Shown: positions 11,218-24,173 of the stretch, piece after piece
Position numbering within the stretch: position 1 is the stretch's first letter
Layout: each line of letters starts with the position of its first letter
Assembly (NCBI GenBank): GCA_037367405.1
Contig: JAZKJV010010624.1
Location: forward strand, 124,001-188,000
From: Ottelia alismoides
Lineage: Eukaryota > Streptophyta > Magnoliopsida > Alismatales > Hydrocharitaceae
Direction: 5' to 3'
DNA length: 64,000 bases
Notes under the pieces: generated by a model
What the model was told of the DNA's origin: nothing
Seen by the model: the letters and a program-made list of their open reading frames with translations, nothing else
The model's database searches: none
Position numbers and translations under genes: made by a program

Positions 11218-12902
11218 AGAACTGAAGATGGAGAAAACAAAAAAAACATCACTTTTTTACTGGTTTTTTCTCCTTTTTTTAAGCCGGCACCTCTTATTTC
11301 TAGTTGTCTCTCTTTTTTTAAGAAACGTTTTCGCACGGCTTCTGTTTGTACCATTGCCTTTTTTTACCCACAAAATTCTTTTAAAAAAGACTACTACTGC
11401 CCAAATCGGGCCCAAACACAATCCAACTCTCCCTTTTTCCTGGTTGTGGCCCATAGTTTGTCCAATAATCTTTCCATGCCCCTTTTGCCCCATAATAGTG
11501 GCCTGTTGGATATGAAATAAACATCCCTCTTAGCTTTTCAACGGTAGACCCATTTCCCCTTTCTATTTTCTAAAAACAAATATGCAACAGTTCCTATTAA
11601 GTTTTAAATAATTTCCTCCTTTTTAGGGTCCCCGATTGAGAATCCATCCTTTATTACACGAGTAGGGTTCCTATGGGAAACCATCGGGAGGGATCTTTGT
11701 GCCTCAACACTGCTGCCTGGAGAGTCATTGTGCAAGGAGGTGTGGCATGGAGGGGATCGCCGTCAAAGGTGTCACACGTTCAGATTTGCATGGAGGGAAT
11801 CACCACCTCATGATCTGCATGGAGGGGGAGAAGGGGGCTTTTTGATCGAAGCTACGTCACCTCGAGTGTTGCGACTAGAGATGGGGGCGGAGATTCGACA
11901 CTAGATGTTGCGTAAAGATGGGGGATTGTTTCTGGTGCCTTCTGATGATGGAGGATGGTACTAGTTATCGCCGCCTATGTTTTTTGAGACTTGGAGAAGA
12001 AGGAGCACGAATAGGATTTGGTGAACTCCTTGAACATAGGAGATCGCTGGAGGGATTGGTGCTTGAGCTGCGAGCTAGGAGTTGCATCGTCAGAGGTTGC
12101 ACCACCACCTTTGAAGGGGATAAACCCATTGGTTCCCTGTAGGCACCTATTGCTGCCGATGATTGGGGAAGGTCGGTGGGCCAAGATCACCATGAGGATG
12201 TCACGTAGGTCCATCGAAATCAAAGAAAGAGGTGGGACGATCTAAAGCCCCCCCTCCCGATTTAGGGCTTCGATTGATTACACCAGAGCGTCGCACATCG
12301 TTCTTCTTCGATTGCTTTGATTTGTGGTACTAAGGCTTCGTTCTGCTTCAATTTAAGGCTTTGATCGAGAGATGAAGGGCTTTGTTTGGTTGATGGGGTT
12401 TGGTGCTTTGCAGATTTAGGGTTGTCATAAGAAACCCTAGATTTTTCTTGAAGTTGATGACAAACTCCAACAAATTTCAAACATGAATAAAATCTTCTAG
12501 AACACAGTTGGAATCGTAGTCGTTATGATTACCGACTCGTGGAGATGGTTGGTTGAAGACAATGGCATACCTTCAGATCTTTGAATATGGAACCCGTAGA
12601 ACCACAAGCACCTGAGATGGCTGCTACGCCACAGAACTTCTTCAATTATCATTAGGGTTTAATGAAGAAACCTAACAGTGTGTCCAGAATTTGGGGTTTA
12701 GATCAGCGTATTCGAGCTTATTAACGTTGATGCTGACTGCACAAAATTAGGGTAAAAGAATCCCTAGAATTTTTCTTGAACTAATCATAAACACACACAT
12801 AAGAATAAATCTTCAAGAATGACTCCATGAATCGAACTCGCGTTGATAATCGAATCTCGAACAAATAAAAAAATCCTTGAGAATCGTACCAGCTCCGATA
12901 CC

Positions 12903-13170
12903 TGGAAGAACACCAGAATTTTTACGTAGAACCTTGCTCCATAAGGAGCAGGATGAAACCCTGGAAGAATGCCTCTTAACGGTCGAATATTATGTATTGC
13001 TCTCTCTCTCTCTCATTCGTTACTTACAGGTAGTGTAGGGCTTCTTATATAGCCTCACTAGTAACATTGAGTCCAACTCACAGTAAATGTAGGACTAAAC
13101 CCGTGGATGTGGTAATTGGGCCCTAAAGGGATCCAATTACCCATCTATACATATAATGCATATTCTAACA
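12903..13170 (-). repeat. R-C 5' LTR
   Basis: Starts TGGAAG after the primer site and ends ..TATTCTAACA. A (ct)n run near 12993 and tatatagcctcac near 13046 match the partner LTR. Confidence 0.85.
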
Positions 13171-13496
13171 ATCAACATATTGAATGAAGATCAACCCTCC
13201 AGTCAATTTATCTCCATCTGATCTTCCATTCTAGGCATGAGGATCATCTCCGTGGGATCTCCTTTGTACCTTTATGCAAGTCTCTTTCTAACATGGCCTA
13301 AATTTCAACGATATTCCACCGAAATTCTTCGAAATGTCCATTTTTTTAGGTCAACGAAATTGAAATACTCCCTTATTTCTTTTTCCAAGATTTCAACGAA
13401 ATATTAGTGAAATGTCAACGATTTTTTTTCGAAATTACTTATCATTTCGGCGAAGCAATAAAATTAAGGGAATATACCTTCTCTTTTGTAGAGATA

Positions 13497-13640
13497 TATT
13501 TCTATATTTCTATGTTTTTGTACTTTCTTATCTATTTTCCTTTCCTATTTTATGCTTTATATAATTTATCCATAGGCCTCTCCTCTATATAAGAGAGTCT
13601 AGGGCTCAAGGAATAAACAAGTTTCTTATTTTTCCCAACA
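13497..13640 (+). repeat. C1 5' LTR
   Basis: 144 bp, TGTAGAG..CCCAACA, with a TATA box in ctctatataagagag near 13587. Matches 18317-18468. Confidence 0.9.
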
Positions 13641-13652
13641 TGGTATCAGAGC
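13641..13652 (+). promoter_or_regulatory. C1 primer binding site
   Basis: tggtatcagagc directly after the LTR; initiator tRNA-Met type. Confidence 0.9.
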
Positions 13653-14072
13653 GGTGGTCTTAGACCCGAGCTCTTGTAGCCGAAGCCTTAACCCTAGCCT
13701 CACCTCCAGCCCTCTTGCGACACCTCCGTCGCCCGCGGCATAGCCCCTGTCGCTCGTCGCCCCTCCCCCACGGCACAACCCCTGACGCCCCACGCTCGCG
13801 GCACAGGCCCTGCCACGCGACACAACCCCTGACACCCCTCCCCTGTCGCCTCTGCGGTCGGACCCCACTTGCAGCCAGACCCTCCTGCGGTCGGACCTGC
13901 AGCCCCTCCCTTTGCGGCCAGACCCCCCCCCCCCTTGCAGTTGTAGCTGCCAAAATCGTTGCCGCAATAGGGACACCTTCTCTTTGATGGGGTTGGTTGC
14001 TATTTGAGTCTACACGTGCAACCAACCTCTCTTATGTCCATGTAGACAAGTATTTCGTCTAATCTACGATTC

Positions 14073-17000
14073 TTGTCTTCTTCGAGCGGCAACATTTCAG
14101 AGAGCAAGATAGATATCCCCACCACGGATGCCTTCAGAGGTCCAATACCTATAGTCAAGATGGATGAGTTGAATTATGAGTTGCGGGCCATGCAGTTCAT
14201 GAGCCTAATGAAGTCGATGGGTAAGAAGCATATCCTTACAGAGGAAGAGTCAACAGAAAAGACAAGGTTGTATGCCTCATGGGAGGCTGATGATACCTAT
14301 GCTCAGGTCTAGTTGTTTGGTACCTTGATACCCGATATTACAAATGATGTCCTGCACTAGCCCACTACCAAAGCCATGTGGGATGTTCTTGCTGTCATTT
14401 ATTCACATGCCAAAAATGAGAGAAAATTCTACAGCTTCAGCATGACATTTTCACAATAAAGCAGGATGGTCAACCTCTACATGCTCATTATACTGCTTTG
14501 CTCGGGATGTTTGAGAAGCTTCATAGCTCCATGCCTCTCATGGCTACTCCAAAGTAATTGAAGACATACCGGAATGCTACGATAGTTGGAGTCTTCGTGG
14601 CCTCTCTTGACTCACAATATGAGGCTTCTTCCTCCCAGATACTGGCAGATGCTACCATTCCTCCCATGGAGGAGGCCTTCCATAGAGCTGGATCAATATC
14701 TCAACTCCTGCTCTAGTGCCGAATTCATCTACCATGGCAGCCTCTCATAGAAGAGGCGCTCCATCTCTGTTCTGTGGAAGAAGATCACGTGGTAAACGTG
14801 GTTGTGGACCACCTTGTACCTATTGTCATAGATCTGGTCATTCAGAAGAAACATGCTACTCCAAGCATGGTTTCCCAGCGTTCGCACGCAGAATAGAGCT
14901 GGTTCAGCATTATGCTGCTACATCGACATCAGATTAGTGATATGATGAGCTTGTGTCTCAACTTAGAGACCTCATGTCCTCAGATAGTACCCCTTCACCT
15001 GCTCCAAAGAACAATTCAGACATTGCTGCTACTGCAGGAGCTAGTACCTTAGGTGGTGTTCATACCTCTACTTCCTATCATGGTTTAGATATCTCAGAAT
15101 GGTTCATAGATTTTGATGCTACACATCATTTGTGTAGAGATAGAGATCAGCTCATAGCCTACATGCAGGTTTCTCCATTGAGGACTGTGGTCATAGCAGA
15201 TGGGACTCATTCCCCAATTACAGGACATGGATGCCCTCTATGCGATTGTATAATGTGTTGTATGCTCTTGATTTCTCAATGAATTTATTGTCTATTAGTC
15301 ATATTACTAGAGCTTTAATTGTAGAGCTATATTTGATCCATCATCTCTTGTTTTTCAAGACATTCTTACGGGTCGAGTGATTGGTTGTGGCAGTGAGCAG
15401 GGCAGGCTTTATCAACTATTCCAAACACCATGTGCTGGCCTATCCTCCCATTCCACTGGAACGGTCTCTTCTTACCTTTGGCATCTGCAATTTGTCATCT
15501 TTCGCTTCAGAAATTACGTCAAGTCCTTCCTCAGATTTTACCCCGTTCATTTTTCAATTGTGAGGCATGTCAGTTAGGGAAGCATCATCGGTCTGTCTTC
15601 CCAAGTAGTCAGAGTCGGAGCAGTAGCTCCCTTTTTGAGTTTTTCCATGTTGACATTTGGGGTCCAAGTCATGTTCCCGATCATTAGGGACACATTCTAT
15701 TTAGTCGTCGTGGTTGATTTTAGTCGCCTGAATTGGGTTTTCTTGTTGAAGAATAAATCAGAAGCTAGAAATCTAATAATAAATTTCATTAAAGAAGTGC
15801 ATTTTTGTCAACCTCTGTCAAAATTATAAGGACTAATAACGCCTTGGAATTCTATACTCATGTGCTCTCTTAATTCTTATCCTCTTATGGTATTCTTCAT
15901 CAAACATCGTGCGCCTATACATCTCAACAAAGCGGTGTTGTTGAAAGAAAATACCGTCACCAACTTGATGTCACCCATACTCTCTTGATTCAGATTTGTA
16001 CACCACATTCTTTCTGAAGTGATGCGGTTCTCAAGGCTTGCTACCTCATTAACCGTATGCCCTCGTTGGTGTTGGGGGAGAAGGTTCCTTTGTCCTTTGT
16101 TTTTCCTGACAGGAAGTTGTTCTTTCTTAGCCCTCGTGCTTTTGGATCTGTTGCGTTTGCTCGTCGGTTGTCTTCAAGGATTGACAAGCTCTCTCCTAGG
16201 GCTGTTAAATGTGTCTTCGTTGGGTATTTCAGAACTCGGAAGAGTTATCGTTGTTATGATCACTACAAAGAGATATTATGTCAGTCCAGATGTCAAATTT
16301 TTTAATCTGTCATGTATTTTTCTCCTACTGGCGACAGGTTGACACCTTCAGATTTAGATAATAAGGTGTATATTCTACTACCACCCATACACCAACTATC
16401 CTCATCAACATCTCCACTACCACCCCTTTCATCACCACCATGAGCCCCACCACCTCCTATTGTTTTGGTTCCACAGCTACAACATCACTACAACTGTCGG
16501 CTTGCTCGTGCTCACGCTCATGGTCTGTCATCCAACACGTCTCAGGTTTGTTCTAAAAGCCTTATTTCTAATGATAGGACTAACATTGTTTCTCAGCAGG
16601 AGTTACCTCAGGAGGTTAATGATCAGGTTGGTGGCAAGGATGATGATGATCTTGATTTACCTATTGCTATTAGGAAGTAGAAGCGTTCATGTGCCTCATA
16701 TCCGATTGCTTCTCATGTCTCCTTCGAGTGTCTGATGTGTGATTTCAGGAGGTTTGTTACAACTTTATCTATCGTGGCTATACTACGAACTTCTCAGGAG
16801 GCATTGACAGATAGAAGGTGGCGTCTAGCTATGGAGGAGGAGATAGCGGCTCTTCAGTCTAGAGGTACTTGAAGTCTGGTCCCAACCCCATCGAGGCGTC
16901 TATAGTAAGTTGCAAATGGGTGTTTACAGTAAAGCAAAATGCATGTAGCAGTATTGATCGATACAAGGTTCTCCTTGTAGCTCATGGATTTACTCAAACA

Positions 17001-18260
17001 TATATGGTGGATTATCTTGACACCTCACCATTTGCTCGTCATTCTACTCTACAGATTCGGTTATTGGTTGTTGTGATTAGAGATTGATATCTATTTCAAC
17101 TTTATGTCAAGAATTCCTTTTTATATGGTGATCTTCAGGAGGAAGTCTACATGCAGCAGTCGTCGGGGTTTGTTGTTGAGGGGGTGTGTTCACAGGTGTG
17201 TAGACTTCATAAGGAAATCTATGGCCTTAAGCAAAACCCAAGAGCTTGGTTCCAAAAGCTCTCAGATTTGTTTGAGAAGTAGGGGTTCAGACGACCGAAT
17301 GCATATCATTCTCTTTTCATTCAGAGAACCTCCAGAGGTACAATTGCTATTATGGTGTATGTTGATGATATACTTATTACAGGAGATGACATACAAGGAA
17401 TCAAGAGGGTGAAAGAATTTTTGGATTATGAATTTGTTACCAAGGATGTTGGAGCTCTTAGATACTTTCTGGGACTGGAGTTTGCCAGAAATCAATAAGG
17501 GCTTGTGATGACGCAGAGGAAATATGTCACTTATTTGCTAAGTGACACGGGAATGCTTGGATGTCGACCTACCACCACACCCATGCATCCGAGCATGAAA
17601 CTATATGATGATAATAATGATGAGGTTGACCGGAGAAGATACAGAGAACTGGTGGGAAAGCTTCTTTATGTCATCATAACAGACTCAATATTTTATTTGT
17701 TGTCAGTCGGGTGAGCCAGTTCATGGAACAACCTCGTCAGGTATATATGGATGTTATACAAATGATATTAGAGTATCTTAAATCATCTTCAGGTGCATGT
17801 CTGCTATTTAAAAGAGGTGGCACCAACACTATCTCAGCATGTGCAGACGCAGATTATGCATGGTGTCCCAAGGACAGGAAGTCCACAAATGGATTTGATA
17901 TATTTGTTGGAGATTCACTTATCTCATGTAAATGCAAGAAGCAAACTGTAGTTGCTAGATCTAATGTTGAAGCTAAGTACAGGGCGATGGCAGAAACATG
18001 TACAGAAATGCTATGGGTCCGAACAACCCTTATAGATCTACATATAGATGTATCTCTTCCCATTCCGCTAAAATGCGACAATCAGTATGTCATATTTATT
18101 GCTAATAATCCTGCATTCCACGAAAGGATGAAGCACATTAAGGTCGATTGCCAATGTATACGTGACATGATCCAGAAGGGATTCATTTTTACATTCCATG
18201 TCTGCTTAGGGGACCAGACAACAATCATTTTCATTGAGTCCTTACTTAGAGGATCATTTC
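14073..18260 (+). pseudogene. C1 gag-pol remnant (copia polyprotein)
   Basis: Capsid-like gag starts near 14073 (..IVKMDELNYELRAMQFMSLM..). A CCHC zinc knuckle, CTYCHRSGHSEETC, is at about 14815-14856. The protease site reads EWFIDFDATHH at about 15100, where DSGA is expected, so the catalytic motif is damaged. Integrase pieces run 15460-16310 (..NRMPSLVLGEKVPLS..). Reverse transcriptase pieces run 16865-17500, with YVDD visible at about 17358. RNase H runs 17711-18260 ([29 protein letters not shown]). Stops and frame changes occur throughout, and the gag ATG is lost. The element cannot make its own proteins. Confidence 0.88.
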
Positions 18261-18316
18261 AAAAGTGTTCATCCAAGCTAAGCATGATAGATATCTATGC
18301 TTCATCTAGAGGGGAG

Positions 18317-18468
18317 TGTAGAGATATGTTTCTATATTTCTATGTTTTATGCTTGCTTATCTATTTTCCTTTCCTCTTGTCTTTTTTATGTAATTTTCCC
18401 ATAGGCCTCTCCTCTATATAAGAGAGTCTAGGACTCAAGGAATAAAAAGTCTCTTATTTTTCCCAACA
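18317..18468 (+). repeat. C1 3' LTR
   Basis: 152 bp, TGTAGAGATATG..CCCAACA, preceded by a purine tract. Confidence 0.9.
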
Positions 18469-18680
18469 ACTTTCATCGAAATTGCATATATTAATAAATT
18501 TTCACTTATTTATTCGCTAATATGTTGAGTTGTTAGAGTGCTGTACATTATTTAAAGACGTTTCTTTAGTTAGTATATATATTTTAGATCCAAATCTAAA
18601 CCAAATAAGTTAGACACAAGATTTAAGAGTTAATTTAAAGTTTCAACCGAAGATCTTTATATTTTTCCTTTATTTTGATA

Positions 18681-18829
18681 TGTTGAGAAAATTCTTATAT
18701 ATCATTGTCTTTATTTATATTTCTAATATTTTTCCGTCTTCTTTATGTAATTTCTCCCTAGAGCCGTTCTCATATATAAGAGATTTCTAGGGCTACGTGA
18801 TATAGAACTTTCTTTTCACATTCTCAATA
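18681..18829 (+). repeat. C2 5' LTR
   Basis: TGTTGAGAAAATTC..TTCTCAATA, matching 26543-26689. TATA in catatataagag near 18770. Confidence 0.88.
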
Positions 18830-18872
18830 TGGTATCAGAGCAGTGGTCCTAGACCGGAGCCTAACCTAACCC

Positions 18873-19097
18873 CAAGGCTCTAAATGTCGGTTTCGGTCAC
18901 CATTTCGGTACCGACCGCAACAGAATTTCGATGGAATTTCGGTGGAATTTCGACCGAAATTTCGATCATTTCATTAATTTTTTGTATTAGGACCCCCATA
19001 TTTCGGTATTTCGGTTATTTCGGTCGAATTTCGATTTCGACTGGATGTCGATATTCGACAGAAATTCGATCGAATTTCGCTGAAATGTGAGGCCATG
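18873..19097 (+). mobile_element. hAT-type MITE (CAAGGC..GGCCATG family) in the C2 leader
   Basis: 225 bp, imperfect 13-bp terminal inverted repeats (CAAGGCTCTAAAT and the complement of ATGTGAGGCCATG), and a perfect 8-bp duplication CCTAACCC (18865-18872 and 19098-19105). The interior consists almost wholly of tttcggt/accgaaa and aatttcg/cgaaatt words, which are mutually complementary, so the transcript could fold on itself. Confidence 0.85.
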
Positions 19098-19575
19098 CCT
19101 AACCCTAGCCCCTTCCCACCAAGATCCCGTTGCCTCCTCCCACGCGTTGTCGTCTCCCTCGCAGAGGTCGCCGCCTCTCTCCTCACGCAGGAGTCGCTGC
19201 CGCCCATCACCGCCTCTCTCCTCGTAGGAGGGGTGGTGCTCCTTGCACGATCATGCGCACGTGACCTTCATGCGTGATCTCGCGAGTTGCCGCGTGGGCT
19301 GCCACCGCCTCTTCTCGCTGCCCTCAGTGCAGGCCGCTGCCGCCACCATGATTATATTCTTGTCGCCCCTGCTCAACTCGATCTTGGTTTAGGTCCCTTC
19401 TTGGACCTCTGAGGTGTGAAGTGATTGTCTAAAAATACCCCAGCCTTTCAAAAGGTGGCTTCGGCGAAAGAAAAGAGGTTGTGGTATGTGTCTACACCCA
19501 CATCCATCTTCTTATATGTTCGTGTAGACAAAGGTTTTTTTAGTTCTAGTCCCAGTCTTGATGAGAGTTGTCATC

Positions 19576-21441
19576 ATGGTTGACAACAAAGCTGATGTTT
19601 CATCCATAGTGGGCTTCAAAGGTCCAGCCCCCATAGTTAAGATGGATGACACTAACTATGAACTGTGGGCCATGCAGTTCATGAGTCTGATGCAGTGTAA
19701 TGACAAGAAGCATGTCCTCACGGTGGAGGAGCCAAGTGACAAGACTGGGATAAATGCCTCTTGGGAGGCAGATGATGCCTATGCACATGTATAGCTATCA
19801 AGGATGGTGTCTACTGAGATAGCGAATGACATACTGAGTCAGCCTACTGCAAAGGCCATGTGGGACATTCTCGTTGCGACATACTCTCCAGTGAAGAATG
19901 AATCGAAGATATTACAGCTTCAATATGATATCTTTACATCGAAGCAGAATGGTCGACCCCTCCATACCCTCTATACTTCCTTGAGGGGCATGTTTGAGAA
20001 GTTACACGGTTACATTCCCTTGACTGCTACGCCAGAGCAGCTCAAGGCTTACAGAGACTCTGTGATGACTGCGGTCTTTCTAGTGGCCCTTATCCGGAAT
20101 TTGACTCAGCTCATGCTCAGATTTTTACAAACGCTACCATACCTCCAATGGAGGAGGCATATCGCAGACTCATCAGGCTCTCTATTTCCTCTGGTGGTAA
20201 TGCGCAGTGCCAGACACCATCAACAATGGCTGCATCTCGTGGTAGAGGGTACCCTACTCCATATCGTGGTAGGGGAGGATCTTCTCGTGGCAGAGGAGGA
20301 GGTGATCGATCACGTCAGTTGTGCACCTTCTGCCACAGGACCGACCACTATGAGGAAACCTTCTATTCTAAGCATGGGTTCCTGCTTCAGCTAGAGTTGC
20401 AAAACAGACTTTACAGGTTGGGTGCTCCACTCCAGTTGTTGATCAGAGATTTGATGAACTTGTGGCCAGACTCAGGGAGATTATGCCTACTTCAAGACCA
20501 TCCATCTCTCCATCAGGATCCCCAGAGGTAGTTGCCTCTACCACTGCGTCTTCTTCAGGTATAATATATGCCTTCACTAGTTACAGAGCAGATTTGTCAG
20601 AATGGATTATGGACTCAGGTGCATCCCATCACCTCTGTGGTGATCGAAGTCATTTTAGTGTTTTCGGTCCAACACAGCCTGGACGATTTGTTGTGATAGC
20701 AGATGAAACACATTCTACCATTACTGGTCAAGGGGAGGTGCAATTAACTCGTGTGATGAGTCTTCATAATGTTCTCCATGCTCCTGATTTTTCAATGAAC
20801 TTATTATCTATTAGTCAAATCACCAAAGATTTACACTGTCGTGCCATTTTTGACCCATCTGCTCTTGTGTTTCAGGAAAATCTAATAGACAGGGTGATTG
20901 GCACTGGCCGTGAGCAAGGAGGTCTCTACAGACTAGTGCAATCTCCTTATGTTGGTGCTTCTTCCATTCGCACTGGGATTGCTTCTCCTTACATATGGTA
21001 TCTTCGTTTTGGTCATCTTCCTCTGCAAAAGTTGTGTCACGTTCTTCCATAGATTTCCCCTCGTTCTACCTTTCAGTGCGAGGACTGCTAGCTTGGGAAG
21101 CATCATCGGTCTACATTCTAGAGTCGTCAGGGTCGAAGTAGTCATGGTCTGTTTGAGTTGTTCCATTTCGACATTTGGGTCCCAATCGTATCCCTGATCA
21201 TCAGGGACATAGGTTTTATCTTGTTGCTGTTGATGGATTTTCAAGATTGTCACGGGTTTATCTTCTTAAAAACAAATCTGATGTTGGTCTTGTTATTCGG
21301 TCCTTTATTATTGAAATAAAGAACATTTTCTCTACAAAAATCAAGTATATACGTTCTGACAATACTTTGGAGTTTTTTACTAATCAGCTTGCCACATTTC
21401 TTGCATCTCATGGTATTGTCCATCAAACTTCTTGTGCATAC
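19576..21441 (+). pseudogene. C2 gag, protease and first half of integrase
   Basis: Gag starts at the ATG at 19576 (MVDNKADV..). It is cut by a TAG at 19792-19794 and continues as MVSTEIANDILSQPTAKAMW.. The zinc knuckle CTFCHRTDHYEETF has lost its last Cys. The protease keeps EWIMDSGASHHLCG at about 20600, the intact active-site form. The pre-integrase and integrase follow: WYLRFGHLPLQK, then VAVDGFSRLSRV (first catalytic Asp) and RSDNTLEF (second). The frame then stops dead at the R-B insertion, between the codons for CAY and TSQQ. Confidence 0.88.
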
Positions 21442-24173
21442 TGTTTAGAAAATAAACATGCGGAAGCATAACATGGAAAAAGATAAATAACAATAAGAAC
21501 AATGGGATTTAACGTGGAACCCTACTCCGTGAGGAGCGGGATGAAACCACGGGAGAAGCCCTCAAAGGGGCATATATTTTATTGCTTTTTCTCAATGGTT
21601 ACAGGAGGTCTAGGGCTTCTTATATAGCCTCCACAGAGCCTCCAAGTCCCACCGTTGGTAGATGTGGAACTAAACATGTGGATGGGGTAAATGGATCTCT
21701 CCAGGATCCATTTACCCTGCTACAACTCATATAGCGTACAACCAGATACTCCAACACTCCCCCTCAAGCTGGAGTATGCAATGCTCAACTTGGACAAACA
21801 TAAAGAAACTCAACTCAATGCTACAGGACACTATGGACAATATCAACTCAACGCGTACAAATGTTGTTGTCGAGGACGTTGCTTCTCATGCCGTACAGGT
21901 GAGGAGGACGAACGGGTTAGAGTGAATCTGTCGAATCTCCTCGTCGGAGATCATGTGCTATGAATTGCGCCTGTCAGAGTCACTGCAAATGGAAATGAGT
22001 CTCCTCGTCGGAGTACTCTGACCTGCCACAATATGTGGACAACTGTTCCATCTCTGAAAATGGTCGAACTGAAAAGGTCGTGGAAGTGCAATCCTCATAG
22101 GAGTCCACGGTCGCTGGAGAATGGAGTCTGAAAGAAATCTCCTCGTCGGAGAACTGGATCTCTCCCATATGGCACAGAGAATGGTACACTACTCTGGAGT
22201 ACCTATGATACCACATGAAAATCCTTGCCAACATGGCATAGGAAATGGTCCTCAGCTCTGGAGTCCTTATGGCTCACATGGAAACTATGGCCGAAATAAC
22301 AAGAAAAGATGGGGACCACTACAACAGATGGCACAATATGTGCACATCTGAAAAGAAGACCGCATCCATGTGCGCGTCTGAAACTGGAGAAGACTCAGAA
22401 ACATCTGACATCGAGTCTTGAATATCTCTGAACTGTAGAGTCTGCAAATCTGACTTGGTCTGGAGAATGTCTGAATCTGAATGGACCTGTGACTCTACAT
22501 ATACCCCCCCTTTCTCTCATACTTGTCGAAAAACATAGACGTCGACCAAGTTCGGAGAAGACAAGATGGAAGGGGAAAATAACATGCATTTTTTTAAGTC
22601 GTTCACAATTTTTTTCACGACTTTTCATTCTCAATTTTATTTAAATCATCATTTTTCACATTTTTTAAGTCGTTTCATGTTTTTTTACGGCTTTCTTTTT
22701 CTTTCCTTTTTTTGCAATTTGTGTATGGCTTTCTTTATTGTGCGTACCTCTTTCAAATTTTTTTTCTTTAAATCGGCCCATTTGGACCTAATAGCGGCCT
22801 TAGCTCAATTGAGCAAAATAACTCTCCCCATTTTTTCTCTTCCTTTTTTTACCCACTTTTTTCACTCATTTTTTTAATATTCGGCCACATGGGCCCAACC
22901 AACACCGCCACGCCCTCCCTTTTCTTTAAACAGGGTACAACCCACACAGTTGTAAAAATGTTTTTTTAATAATAGAGGGCTATCGGGCCCCCCTTCATCA
23001 CGCCATTAGAGTTCCCGATTGGGAACCCTCTTTCTTGATGCTGCTGCCTTGAGATGGCGGTATGGTCTCTCATGTCCCTTTTCCCCGATGTCGGTCTTCC
23101 CGTCGCATGCAGGAGATCTGCGCTGCCCTGGGATCAAAGACTTGCAGGAGGCTTTACGCCGTCGATGGAGATCCTGCCAGGACGCGATGGGGTAGAGCGC
23201 GAGGGAGGGCTGCCAACTGGGAGATTCCCAGATCTGGAGCTCGCCAGGGGATCAGGCGCCAGGGGGGTTTCACGACACACACAGAGGAGGATGAGGCCAT
23301 CGACAGGAAGAATCTGGAGTGGAAGTGCGATGTCGTCTTGCGCGGTGAATCTGGAGCTACATGTGCGAGCAGGGCATCGGTTTTATTCTGGTGACGAGGT
23401 TGCGGCTCCAACCGCAAGAGAGGGTACTAGGTTTCAACGCAGTAGCCTCCGATCTGGAGACTTGCACTGAGGAGAGCATTGTGCCGCTTCGGGATCTGTT
23501 GTTGCGAGGGATCAAGGGATTGTGCGTGCCGCTGAAACTGGGGCGACACCTGGGATGTGACCCCTGCCTGGACGTCGTTGCCTTGCAGAATGGCCTGCAA
23601 GGGTTCCCCCCAGGAACTGAGGGGTGCGACAGGAGGACTTCCTAGGGTTTTTGTTGAAACCCTGATTGGATTTCCACCATGAGATAGATCTTGAATGACG
23701 CAAAAGGCAGTGGATCTTCGGCTGGAGTTTTATAAGAAAACCAAAAACTTATTAAAACTTGGACAGATCTCATGATCAAATAATTCTTCAACGTAACATT
23801 GGATCTCGAATGAACAAAAATAAAGAACTTGAAATCCTCGAGAATCAACCCGCTTTGATACCATGTTAGAAAATAAACGTGCGGAAGCGTAACATGGAAA
23901 AAGATAAATAACAATAAGAATAACGGGATTTAACGTGGAACCTTACTCCATGAGGAGCGGGATGAAATCACGGGGGAAGCCCTCAAAGGGGCATATGTTC
24001 TATTGTTTTTTCTCAATGGTTACAGGAGGTCTAGGGCTTCTTATATAGCCTCCACAGAGCCTCCAAGTCCCACCGTTGGTAGATGTGTGATAAACATGTG
24101 GATGGGGTAAATGGATCTCTCCAAGATCCATTTACCCTGCTACAACTCATATGGCTCACAACCAAATACTCCA
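21442..24173 (-). mobile_element. Non-autonomous LTR retroelement R-B (2.7 kb) inside C2 integrase
   Basis: LTRs at 21442-21756 and 23864-24173, primer site gctttgatacca at 23852-23863, polypurine tract (ctccccctcaagc on the plus strand) at 21757-21769, and 5-bp duplication CATAC (21437-21441 and 24174-24178). Removing it restores the integrase reading CAYTSQQNGVAE. Interior order matches R-A: repeat module 21890-22440, stem-loop 22510-22559, T-rich tract 22580-22900, GC-rich module 23040-23640. No gag or pol. The last LTR lacks about three terminal bases. Confidence 0.9.
22510..22559 (-). other. Conserved stem-loop of R-B
   Basis: Arms tttctctcatacttgtcg and cgaccaagttcggagaag, in the same place as in R-A, with two mismatches. 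Confidence 0.55.

Larger units (their letters stand above)
10173..13170 (-). mobile_element. Non-autonomous LTR retroelement R-C (3.0 kb), minus strand
   Basis: LTRs at 10173-10440 and 12903-13170 (268 bp each, diverged, with offsetting indels near their starts). The 5-bp duplication ATCAA is perfect (10168-10172 and 13171-13175). The primer site gctccgatacc is at 12892-12902 and the polypurine tract (ccccctcaag on the plus strand) at 10441-10450. The interior has the same order as R-A: repeat module with ctccatctggag-type units, stem-loop (11170-11217), T-rich tract (11250-11400), then a GC-rich module (11690-12400). No gag or pol is seen. Confidence 0.88.
13497..18468 (+). mobile_element. 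Ty1/copia retrotransposon C1, decayed
   Basis: Short LTRs at 13497-13640 and 18317-18468, primer site at 13641-13652 and polypurine tract tagaggggag at 18307-18316. Domain order gag, protease, integrase, reverse transcriptase, RNase H is that of copia. Flanking 5-mers tctt t and acttt differ at one base, a likely mutated target duplication. The body carries many stops and shifts. It is the same family as C2 and C3. Confidence 0.9.

Noticed and set aside
13626..14025. Open frames on both strands in the C1 leader
   Set aside because: GC-rich untranslated leader between primer site and gag; shadows of composition.
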